Assembly: GCF_014645135.1 (NCBI RefSeq)
Contig: NZ_BMLH01000006.1
Span: forward strand, 62,001-126,000
Source: Rheinheimera tangshanensis
Lineage (GTDB): Bacteria; Pseudomonadota; Gammaproteobacteria; Enterobacterales; Alteromonadaceae
Reading direction: 5' to 3'
Length of the DNA stretch: 64,000 nt
Shown here: positions 44,791 through 51,774 of the stretch, one piece after another
How positions within the stretch are numbered: the first letter of the stretch is position 1
Layout: each line of letters opens with the position of its first letter
Position numbers and translations under genes: made by a program
Notes under the pieces: model-generated
What the model was told of the DNA's origin: nothing
The model's database searches: none
The model's input: the letters and a program-made list of their open reading frames with translations, nothing else

Positions 44791-45726
44791 ATGCCTGATA
44801 TTGTGATCGCATTTTTCGCCTTTGGCCTGCTGGCAGGTTTATTAAAGTCAGATTTAAAAGTTCCTCAGTCCATTTACGAAACCTTATCCATCCTGCTGAT
44901 GCTGGTCCTGGGGCTCAAAGGCGGCTTGGCTTTGCATGGGCAGGCCCATAGCGGCATGATCCCGGATCTGTTAGCCGTTGCGGCTTTAGGTTTGATAATT
45001 CCGCTGCTGGCTTATCCAGTATTACGTTACCTGATCAAACTCACTAACTCAGATAGCGTAAGTATTGCAGCTCACTATGGCTCCGTCAGCGCCGGTACCT
45101 TTGCGGTTGTTTTGGCTTATGCCGAAAAATCAGGTTTGCCACTGCTCCCCGAAACTACCCTCTATTTAGTGATGCTGGAACTCCCTGCCATCGTTATTAT
45201 GCTGGGCTTATATGGTGCGCTTAAAGGCCAGGGCAATCAGGCTCATATCTGGCGAGAAGCCCTAACCAGTCGCGGTGTGCTGTTATTAGGTGGTGGTGTT
45301 CTGATAGGTTATTTATATGGACCTGAAGGGCTGGAGCCTTTAGCTCCTGCACTGATTGGTGGTTTTAAAACTATGCTGGCGCTGTTTTTGCTGGAAATGG
45401 GGCTGTGCACAGCGAAGGTCTGTAACCCATTGCCGATTAAACATTGGCGCTTGATGCTGTTTGCCGCCTTGGCTCCATTTGCCCTGGGCGCTTTAGGTCT
45501 GGCTTTTGGTTTACTGTTGGATTTACCTCAAGGCTCATTACTGGTTTTAACTACATTAGCAGCCAGTGCATCTTACATAGCAGCACCAGCTGCGGTGCGC
45601 GCCAGTATCCCGGATGCCAATATAGGTCTGGCAATGCTGGCCTCATTAGGTATTACTTTTCCGGTCAACGTGCTGCTGGCCATCCCCGTCTATCAACATT
45701 GGGTCGAACTGGCGCTTGGAAACTAA
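44791..45726 (+). CDS. SbtA-like sodium-dependent bicarbonate permease
   Basis: An inner-membrane protein of 311 residues with about ten membrane segments, matching the SbtA (DUF897) family: PDIVIAFFAFGLLAGLLKSDL, LSILLMLVLGLKGGLAL, HYGSVSAGTFAVVLAYAE, and FLLEMGLCTAK. Cyanobacterial SbtA imports bicarbonate with sodium; the family also occurs in heterotrophs, where it may feed anaplerotic carboxylases. No PII-like SbtB gene follows. It is divergent from the LysR regulator, a common arrangement for inducible uptake. Confidence 0.85.
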   Translation: MPDIVIAFFAFGLLAGLLKSDLKVPQSIYETLSILLMLVLGLKGGLALHGQAHSGMIPDLLAVAALGLIIPLLAYPVLRYLIKLTNSDSVSIAAHYGSVSAGTFAVVLAYAEKSGLPLLPETTLYLVMLELPAIVIMLGLYGALKGQGNQAHIWREALTSRGVLLLGGGVLIGYLYGPEGLEPLAPALIGGFKTMLALFLLEMGLCTAKVCNPLPIKHWRLMLFAALAPFALGALGLAFGLLLDLPQGSLLVLTTLAASASYIAAPAAVRASIPDANIGLAMLASLGITFPVNVLLAIPVYQHWVELALGN

Positions 45727-45776
45727 GCTGATACAGGCCAAAGCGAACAAAAAAAACGCAGTCAAACCAGCGGGCA

Positions 45777-45807
45777 TTGCATTTATAAGTTAAAGCAGTA
45801 GTATAAG
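45777..45807 (+). promoter_or_regulatory. Probable promoter of tRNA-Pro
   Basis: TTGCAT at 45777-45782 and TATAAG at 45802-45807 (or TAGTAT at 45799-45804, 16-base spacing) precede the tRNA by about ten bases. Confidence 0.5.
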
Positions 45808-45816
45808 GCCCAACGT

Positions 45817-45893
<77 letters not shown>

Positions 45894-45900
45894 TTTAATT

Positions 45901-45927
45901 AACCTGCTTTTAGAGCAGGTTTTTTTA
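45901..45927 (+). terminator. Terminator of tRNA-Pro
   Basis: AACCTGCT and AGCAGGTT form an 8-bp stem with a TTTAG-type loop, followed by a run of seven T, eight bases after the CCA end. Confidence 0.9.
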
Positions 45928-46110
45928 TGTCCATAAAAAGACGGTATGTTGAAAATGCAGGGGGCTATTTTCGAGGATTCAACAATTCATATCGCCCATC
46001 CAGCTGTCTGAGCGCTATTAATTCTTTTGTGTTGTAAAAATTATTGGATTTTTTATAAACAGTTCGTGTACATTTGTTTTCTGATTTAGTGACAATGGTA
46101 AGGAACAGTT

Positions 46111-46344
46111 ATGCAAATCAACTTAAATACTCCGGGCACAGCGGCTACATCAACAACACAAACTGTTGCTCCTGCTGCTCAGGCTAAAACCACCACTACA
46201 ACAGCACCCTCTACTGCAGACACTGTCACCTTATCTGCTGAAGCAAAGGCGAAGCTGGCTGCAGAGCAGCAGCAAGGATCTAAAGCAATAAATCCAACAC
46301 TGACTACATTAGGTGGTGGCTGGGGTAATGAACCACCAAAATAA
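46111..46344 (+). CDS. Small Ala/Thr-rich protein of unknown function
   Basis: A 77-residue protein, low-complexity in its first half (strings of Ala, Thr and Gln), then DTVTLSAEAKAKLAAEQQQ, a likely helix, and a Gly-rich end (TTLGGGWGNEPPK). There is no signal peptide or membrane segment. AAGGAAC lies seven bases before the ATG, which supports translation. I recall similar DTVTLSAEAK motifs in small proteins of related genera but no function. It begins a row of three same-strand genes after tRNA-Pro. Confidence 0.7.
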   Translation: MQINLNTPGTAATSTTQTVAPAAQAKTTTTTAPSTADTVTLSAEAKAKLAAEQQQGSKAINPTLTTLGGGWGNEPPK

Positions 46345-46354
46345 GAGGTAGTTT

Positions 46355-46849
46355 GTGGGGACATTTATTACAACTCTTGCTGAGTACTTGTGGGTGTTGT
46401 GCATAGGATCTCTACTGCTGTCCTTAGTCTGGTCGGCCAGTAAATCTGCACGAATAACCATATTGATACTCACTTTATCGGGATTAGCTCAAGACAGGAT
46501 TGCTCCTTTGCTGATGGGGATATCTGAAACATCTCCTGAGCTCGCTCGCTTACTTTGGTATCCAAGTTGGGTGATATGTCAAACACTGACGCTTGGTATC
46601 ATCTGGGTTATTCACAGAAAATTCGTATGGGCGGTTGAACAAATCACTCAATTCATTTGTTTAAGCATCTTGATGCACTCTGTTCTGCAGGTAGCGAGAT
46701 TCACAGACAGAGTCATATTTGGCACTGATCTATTGGGTGGTATATACAAATATGGAATACCAGCTATCAATATCGCAGCAATTTTAGCGATATTTTTATG
46801 GTCCATATCAGGAGCCGTCAAGCACAGAAAGGAACTTCAGGAATGCTGA
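46355..46849 (+). CDS. Small integral membrane protein of unknown function
   Basis: A 164-residue protein with four likely membrane segments (about residues 8-27, 34-50, 68-88 and 135-155, plus a weaker one near 97-112). The start is GTG, supported by GAGGT at 46344-46348. The C-terminus is cytoplasmic and basic (KHRKELQEC). I recognise no family. It starts 10 bases after the small Ala/Thr-rich gene and overlaps the next gene by 7 bases. Confidence 0.75.
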   Translation: MGTFITTLAEYLWVLCIGSLLLSLVWSASKSARITILILTLSGLAQDRIAPLLMGISETSPELARLLWYPSWVICQTLTLGIIWVIHRKFVWAVEQITQFICLSILMHSVLQVARFTDRVIFGTDLLGGIYKYGIPAINIAAILAIFLWSISGAVKHRKELQEC

Positions 46850-47172
46850 CTTTTGTTATGTCTGCAGTTACGTTTGGCTTTTTACTGTTAAGTCTGTTTT
46901 TCTACAAGAAGTTGATTGGAATGTCAGATGCTTTAAACATTATCGAAAAGCAGGTGGCCGCAGATATGGAGATCCGGGCGCATAGATTATGCCTGCTTGC
47001 ATACGAAGCGCAACGGTTCGGTAACTCTGTGGATAGACGTGCTTTGGATGAAGAGTTTAAAGATTTTTTGCACCTGTACATTGAAGACTACCAAGCAGAA
47101 GTCGCAAAAAAGATCAGGGAACATAAGCTCAGCGAGATTTCTGCCTACGGATTTATTAAATTAGATAAGTAG
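46843..47172 (+). CDS. Single-pass membrane protein of unknown function
   Basis: From ATG 46843 the product is 109 residues: one N-terminal membrane anchor (MLTFVMSAVTFGFLLLSLFFY), then a charged, helical cytoplasmic part (KQVAADMEIRAHRLCLLAYE and a Lys/Glu-rich end). The ATG overlaps the preceding stop by 7 bases and AAGGAA lies upstream, so the two membrane proteins are translationally coupled and may form one complex. No family recognised. Confidence 0.72.
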   Translation: MLTFVMSAVTFGFLLLSLFFYKKLIGMSDALNIIEKQVAADMEIRAHRLCLLAYEAQRFGNSVDRRALDEEFKDFLHLYIEDYQAEVAKKIREHKLSEISAYGFIKLDK

Positions 47173-47191
47173 TCATAACAACAAAGCTGTG

Positions 47192-47216
47192 GACAAGATC
47201 TGTCTTGTCTTATTTT
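47192..47216 (+). terminator. Probable bidirectional terminator after the membrane-protein pair
   Basis: GACAAGA and TCTTGTC form a 7-bp stem with a 4-base loop, followed by TTATTTTA. It sits between two convergent genes. Confidence 0.7.
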
Positions 47217-47847
47217 AAATGCCCCCCCACTGCTTCTCATAGTGATACACGCCAGCTTTGGCCATATTTCGATTTGGTTGAAGCTGCTTGTTAAGAAAAT
47301 TCTGAATATCTTGTTGCACCTGATGCACAGTATCCAGTAAGTGGGCTAAAGCAAACTCCTCAGCATGAAACACAAAGGTTTTACTGGCAGGTTCAAGCCA
47401 GCAAAACATGGCTTCATTATCCATCCAGGTGATCACCTGATTAAAACCGGTTAAATGATGCGCTTGATAACGACGCAGTGCAGTATTATCCCGCACTGAA
47501 TGATCCAGCTCATCTGCATGACGCCATAACGCCTCATTCCGCAGTGGATGGTTTAGATCAGGCAGGTTTATTTCACTGCGCAGCGCCATGGCTCTGTGAC
47601 ACAAATCCAGCCCCAGTTCTCCGCAACACTTGGCGGGCCAGAAAATCCGGGATAATTGATAGCTATGGATCAGAATTAAATGCACGGCATCGTACATATC
47701 TTCACAAGCCCGACGCTGACAATCCCAATCTTCAGACCAGTCATGTAATTGTTTGATGGCTCTGTCCAGTTGCTGACCAGCCTCAACGACTAACTCAGCT
47801 TGCAGTTCTGCCTGCTTCATGTAGACCAGTAATTCTTTGGCATCCAT
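47215..47847 (-). CDS. Soluble protein of unknown function
   Basis: From ATG 47847, supported by AGGAG upstream, the protein has 210 residues, mostly helical and rich in Trp, His and Cys (WDCQRRACEDMYDAVH, WPAKCCGELGLDLCHRA). There is no signal peptide or membrane span. I do not recognise the family. It is a single gene convergent with the membrane-protein pair. Confidence 0.75.
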   Translation of the reverse strand: MDAKELLVYMKQAELQAELVVEAGQQLDRAIKQLHDWSEDWDCQRRACEDMYDAVHLILIHSYQLSRIFWPAKCCGELGLDLCHRAMALRSEINLPDLNHPLRNEALWRHADELDHSVRDNTALRRYQAHHLTGFNQVITWMDNEAMFCWLEPASKTFVFHAEEFALAHLLDTVHQVQQDIQNFLNKQLQPNRNMAKAGVYHYEKQWGGI

Positions 47848-48219
47848 TTCAACACTCCTGTAAGACGAGACAACACCCTGATTCGGGTACTCTGTATTTT
47901 CAGTGTAGAAAGCAAAAAGTCCTTTGCAAGCTGACAAAACAGAAGCTAAGTTATAGATTTTCCAGTTATTACCTATTAATGGTCCTCAAATAAATCTAAG
48001 CTGCTGAGTTCACGTGATATAGCATCTTTTGGATTTTTCAGATTTTTTTTGTATTTATTTTCAACAACCTGCTGTTCTGTTCAGCAAAAAAGCAAATCAC
48101 AAGCCATAGGTAATCAAATAAGATGGCCGCTCAAAACCGAGCTTTCATCAAATAGTTACATCTGTTTTTTAAACTTTGACGTACAATAATCGCCTTTTTC
48201 GTTGCTGCTGAGGAATTTT
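47848..48219. promoter_or_regulatory. Intergenic region between divergent 47215-47847 gene and ABC exporter
   Basis: About 370 bases of AT-rich DNA carry the upstream regions of both divergent genes. AGGA at 48211-48214 is the ABC-gene ribosome-binding site. I see no repeat, RNA gene or clear operator here. Confidence 0.4.
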
Positions 48220-50061
48220 ATGCTGGGCTTTTTTGAACGCTTAACCAACCCTTTCCCTGATAAAGAGCCAACTCAGCCACCTCAAGGCCTGTTTGCATTT
48301 TGTTTGCATTACAGTCAAGGCATGGTGTTGCCTCTGATCCTGATGTCTATTGCGACAGCCTTACTGGCTGCCTTAGAGGTATCTTTATTCGGTTATATGG
48401 GACAATTAGTCGATTGGCTGGTAACGAAGAATCCGGCAACCTTCTGGCAGGAAGAGCAGGATACCTTGATCACTATGGCCATAGTGATGTTGTTGGTGTT
48501 GCCTGGTTTGGTATTTTTCCACTCAGCCCTGATCCACCAGACCATATTGGGTAACTACCCTATGTCAATCCGCTGGCTGGCGCATCGCTATTTACTGAAA
48601 CAAAGTTTAGGTTTCTACCAGAATGAATTCGCTGGTCGCATCGCCACTAAAGTGATGCAAACGGCTTTGGCTGTGCGGGAAACTGCCACCAAACTGCTGG
48701 ATGTCATGGTGTATGTGGTGGTGTATTTTGGCTCTATGTTGTATCTGATCGCCGATGCAGATTGGCGTCTCGTGCTGCCGATGATTGCCTGGTTAGTCAT
48801 TTACACCGGCTTGCAGTTTTATTTTGTGCCACGGCTGAAACAAGTTGCAACAGAACAAGCCGATGCCCGTTCAGAAATGACGGGTCGTATTGTCGACAGC
48901 TACACCAATATCAGCACTATTAAGCTGTTTTCACACACGGCTCGTGAGTCAGAATACGCCCGCGATAGCATGCAGCTGTTCTTGGTACCTGTTTACAGAC
49001 AAATGCGACTGGCTACCTGGCTCAATATTTGTGTGCAGGGTCTGAACTATCTGTTGGTGTTCTCTATTGCCACGTTGGCGATATGGCTTTGGTCTGTGAA
49101 TGCGGTCACCGTAGGCTCTATTGCCATCGCAGTCAGTCTGGCACTGCGTTTAAATGGTATGTCACAGTGGATCATGTGGGAAGTCAGTGCACTGTTTGAA
49201 AACATAGGTACTGTGGCTGATGGTATTGCTACCTTGTCTCAGCCTCAGCAAATCATCGACACCGCTGATGCGAAGCCGCTTGAAGTGCCACAAGGTCAGA
49301 TTGAGTTTAAGCAACTGAACTTTAACTACGGCAAAGCAGCAGGTGAACATGGCCCTGTGATTGATGGTCTGGACTTGTCGATTAAACCCGGTGAAAAAGT
49401 AGGTTTAGTCGGCCGTTCTGGTGCGGGTAAATCCACCTTGGTGAACTTACTGCTGCGTTTTTATGATGTCAATTCAGGCAAGATTTTAATAGACGGTCAG
49501 GACATCAAAACCGTATCCCAGGAAAGCCTTCGCGCTCACATCGCTATGGTGACCCAAGATACCTCCTTACTACACCGCACTGTGCGGGAAAATATTTTAT
49601 ATGGTCGTCCTGGCGCTACCGAAGCGGAAATGATCGAAGCAGCCCGTTTAGCCGAAGCCGATGCTTTTATTCAGGAGCTTACCGACCCTAAAGGCAACAG
49701 TGGCTACGACGCTCAGGTGGGCGAACGTGGAGTCAAACTTTCTGGTGGTCAACGTCAACGTATTGCAATAGCACGGGTTTTACTGAAAAACGCCCCTATT
49801 CTGATTTTGGATGAAGCCACCTCAGCGCTGGACTCTGAAGTAGAATCAGCTATTCAGCAAAGTCTGACCCAGTTAATGATAGGCAAAACAGTTATAGCCA
49901 TTGCACACCGTTTATCTACCATAGCAGCTATGGACAGGCTGATCGTTCTGGATCAAGGTCGTATTGTGGAGCAAGGCAGTCATCAGGAACTGATCGCCAA
50001 AGGCGGTATTTACGCTCAATTATGGGCGCATCAAACCGGCGGTTTTATTGGTGTGGAATAA
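48220..50061 (+). CDS. ABC exporter, fused permease-ATPase (the 'abct' neighbour of blaPER)
   Basis: A half-transporter of 613 residues (MsbA/McjD-like): six membrane segments in residues ~30-320, then an ATPase with Walker A GRSGAGKST near 397, Q-loop MVTQDTSLLHRTVRENILYG, signature LSGGQRQRIAIARVLL and Walker B ILILDEATSALD. I chose ATG 48220 (AGGA five bases upstream) over a TTG at 48202. Family members export lipids, peptides or drugs as homodimers; the substrate is unknown. An ABC-transporter gene is known to travel with blaPER-1 and gst on mobile elements, and this gene has that relative position, in convergent orientation to gst. Confidence 0.92.
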   Translation: MLGFFERLTNPFPDKEPTQPPQGLFAFCLHYSQGMVLPLILMSIATALLAALEVSLFGYMGQLVDWLVTKNPATFWQEEQDTLITMAIVMLLVLPGLVFFHSALIHQTILGNYPMSIRWLAHRYLLKQSLGFYQNEFAGRIATKVMQTALAVRETATKLLDVMVYVVVYFGSMLYLIADADWRLVLPMIAWLVIYTGLQFYFVPRLKQVATEQADARSEMTGRIVDSYTNISTIKLFSHTARESEYARDSMQLFLVPVYRQMRLATWLNICVQGLNYLLVFSIATLAIWLWSVNAVTVGSIAIAVSLALRLNGMSQWIMWEVSALFENIGTVADGIATLSQPQQIIDTADAKPLEVPQGQIEFKQLNFNYGKAAGEHGPVIDGLDLSIKPGEKVGLVGRSGAGKSTLVNLLLRFYDVNSGKILIDGQDIKTVSQESLRAHIAMVTQDTSLLHRTVRENILYGRPGATEAEMIEAARLAEADAFIQELTDPKGNSGYDAQVGERGVKLSGGQRQRIAIARVLLKNAPILILDEATSALDSEVESAIQQSLTQLMIGKTVIAIAHRLSTIAAMDRLIVLDQGRIVEQGSHQELIAKGGIYAQLWAHQTGGFIGVE

Positions 50062-50067
50062 AAATTT

Positions 50068-50112
50068 GGGGTCAGATCACATTGTTAACAGTTAACAATG
50101 TGATCTGACCCC
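50068..50112. repeat. Perfect REP-like palindrome, arms beginning GGGGTCAGATCACATT
   Basis: A 45-base perfect palindrome, 22-base arms around one central A. The outer GGGGTCAGA is the same as in the element at 27625-27675, while the inner part differs. Flanking A-rich and T-rich tracts make it a likely bidirectional terminator for the convergent ABC and gst genes. Confidence 0.9.
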
Positions 50113-50119
50113 ATTTTTA

Positions 50120-50695
50120 TTAGCTCAAACGCGGGTCGGTTTCAGCCACCATCGGCTGGTTTAAATGCTCATTTCTGAACTGTAATAATACAGGGAAGGG
50201 TTTTAAGTCGACTAAATCGCGGAACAATATCCAGTCGATTAAAGTGAACAGACTGATACTAGGATAGTCCCAGTGCCCAAAATGCCCTGCCCTGATTTGT
50301 TGCTCAAGTGCCTCTAGCGTCGCCTGAATTCGCTCATGCTGCAGATTAAAAAACAATTTGTCTTCAGTCACGTCAAAACCTGAGCGCTTACAAAGCAGTA
50401 ATTCAACCAACGAGTCTGTACAGGCATTAATAGTGGTCAGGCCGTTTTCCTGATCCCAGCTCAATGGTATTAATTTCAGTTTCGAAGCCAAATAACGATA
50501 AATTACGCCTGAATCAAAAATAACCTGCTCTCCATCCACTAACACTGGCACTTTGCGTGCCGGATTATGTTGTACCAACACTGAACGGCCTTCAGACTCA
50601 AAAATATTAAGCGCTACAAACTGATAAGGTTGCCCTGCCAGTACTAAACGTAAACGACGAACAAAAGGGGAAGCCACTGAACCTAATAACTGCAT
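50120..50695 (-). CDS. Glutathione S-transferase family protein (gst neighbour of blaPER)
   Basis: A 191-residue cytosolic GST-like protein: N-terminal thioredoxin fold (MQLLGSVASPFVRRLRLVLAG with Ser at the usual catalytic place, KVPVLVDGEQVIFDSGVIYRYL as the glutathione-binding strand and helix) and a C-terminal all-helical domain. Substrate unknown. It starts 73 bases downstream of the beta-lactamase gene in the same direction, and GGAG precedes the ATG. A gst gene directly downstream of blaPER-1 is a recognised feature of the mobile forms. Confidence 0.88.
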   Translation of the reverse strand: MQLLGSVASPFVRRLRLVLAGQPYQFVALNIFESEGRSVLVQHNPARKVPVLVDGEQVIFDSGVIYRYLASKLKLIPLSWDQENGLTTINACTDSLVELLLCKRSGFDVTEDKLFFNLQHERIQATLEALEQQIRAGHFGHWDYPSISLFTLIDWILFRDLVDLKPFPVLLQFRNEHLNQPMVAETDPRLS

Positions 50696-50768
50696 AACCT
50701 ACTCCAATTTCAGATCATGACTTTAGTGTACAACCAGAGCCAGCGGCTTAGATAGTGCTGATAGTCAG

Positions 50769-51695
50769 TTAATTTGGGCTCAGAGCAGAAAGCTTTTTCA
50801 ATTCAAACTGGTACGCAGCCTGAGCAACTTGCGCAATGATAGCTTCATTGGTTCGGGTTGACTCGGCTGAGTCTTTTACAAAAACTGCAACCAGCAACGA
50901 CCGTCCATCAGGCAACAGAATGATACCTATATCATTAGTGGCCGCAGTTTTTCCGGCTTTGATACCCGAATAACCAGTTTTATGTGCGACCACAGTATCT
51001 GCTGGTAACAAGCCTTTTAACCGCTCTGGTCCTGTGGTGGTTTCGACCATCCACTTCCATAGCAAAGCCTGCGAGGATGCAGACAGCTGTGTTTTTTGCT
51101 CAAACTTTTTCAGGATCTCTGCGGCCCCCTTCATCGAGGTCCAGTTTTGATACTGCACCTGATCATCGGCGTGCATCTGCGCTTCATTTGCGACCACAGC
51201 GGTCTCCTTTATACCCATAGACTGGATATAGTCATGCAAAGCAGCTGGTCCACCAACCAGTTCAAATAACAAATCACAGGCCACGTTATCGCTGTGCGAG
51301 AGCGAGTATTGCAGCAGTTGCTGCACTGGAACACTAAACTCGTCTCCCTGATACGCTTTCATTATCGGAGCCCAGGTATTCTGTAAAACCTTAGCCCTGT
51401 TTACGATAACGGTCTGATTTAAATCCAACTTTCCCTGATCAACCTGATGCAGTACCAACATAGCTAAATGCAATTTAAATACACTTTGCATTGGGAATTT
51501 TTCAAAAGGATTAATCAGTAAAGGTTCCAGATCGTCAGGCCCCCACACTGCAACGCCTACAGTGGCTTTTTTTCCAATGACTATGGATTCAATTTGCTCT
51601 TTTAACAGTGGGGATTGCGCTGAGACTTTGAATGGACTAAATGCCACCATCAGTAGCGTCGAAGCAGTAACTACAGCTTTTATAATGACATTCAT
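50769..51695 (-). CDS. blaPER: Class A extended-spectrum beta-lactamase, PER family
   Basis: A periplasmic serine beta-lactamase of 308 residues with signal peptide MNVIIKAVVTASTLLMVAF to SAQ. Active-site motifs are SVFK at 71-74 (Ser70), SDN at 135-137, Glu 171 (Glu166) in ANEAQMH, and KTG at 239-241. The Ala and His at Ambler 164 and 170 in the omega loop are diagnostic of PER enzymes. From memory, nearly the whole chain equals PER-1, with about a dozen differences, several in the signal peptide. The residue after KTG (Ambler 237) is Tyr, where PER-1 has Thr. No transposase or ISCR is near it; DUF3300 lies upstream and gst downstream. A TATAAT -10 and AAGGA drive it; no ampR-type regulator is present. 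Confidence 0.95.
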   Translation of the reverse strand: MNVIIKAVVTASTLLMVAFSPFKVSAQSPLLKEQIESIVIGKKATVGVAVWGPDDLEPLLINPFEKFPMQSVFKLHLAMLVLHQVDQGKLDLNQTVIVNRAKVLQNTWAPIMKAYQGDEFSVPVQQLLQYSLSHSDNVACDLLFELVGGPAALHDYIQSMGIKETAVVANEAQMHADDQVQYQNWTSMKGAAEILKKFEQKTQLSASSQALLWKWMVETTTGPERLKGLLPADTVVAHKTGYSGIKAGKTAATNDIGIILLPDGRSLLVAVFVKDSAESTRTNEAIIAQVAQAAYQFELKKLSALSPN

Positions 51696-51724
51696 TCGTC
51701 TGTCCTTGTGATAAGTAGAGATGA

Positions 51725-51730
51725 ATTATA
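51725..51730 (-). promoter_or_regulatory. -10 box of the beta-lactamase gene
   Basis: The minus strand carries a consensus TATAAT here, about 30 bases before the ATG. The matching -35 is poor (AGGCAG-like, inside the DUF3300 terminator), so expression is probably low in this setting. AAGGA lies about eight bases before the ATG. Confidence 0.6.
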
Positions 51731-51733
51731 CAA

Positions 51734-51757
51734 AAGGCAGCCAACGCTGCCTTTTTT
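51734..51757. terminator. Bidirectional terminator between DUF3300 gene and blaPER
   Basis: AAAAGGCAGC-type arms (AAGGCAGC / GCTGCCTT) surround a short loop, with a T-run on the plus strand and TTTTG on the minus strand. It separates DUF3300 transcription from the beta-lactamase promoter. Confidence 0.78.
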
Positions 51758-51774
51758 AAGTCTGATAAAGACTA

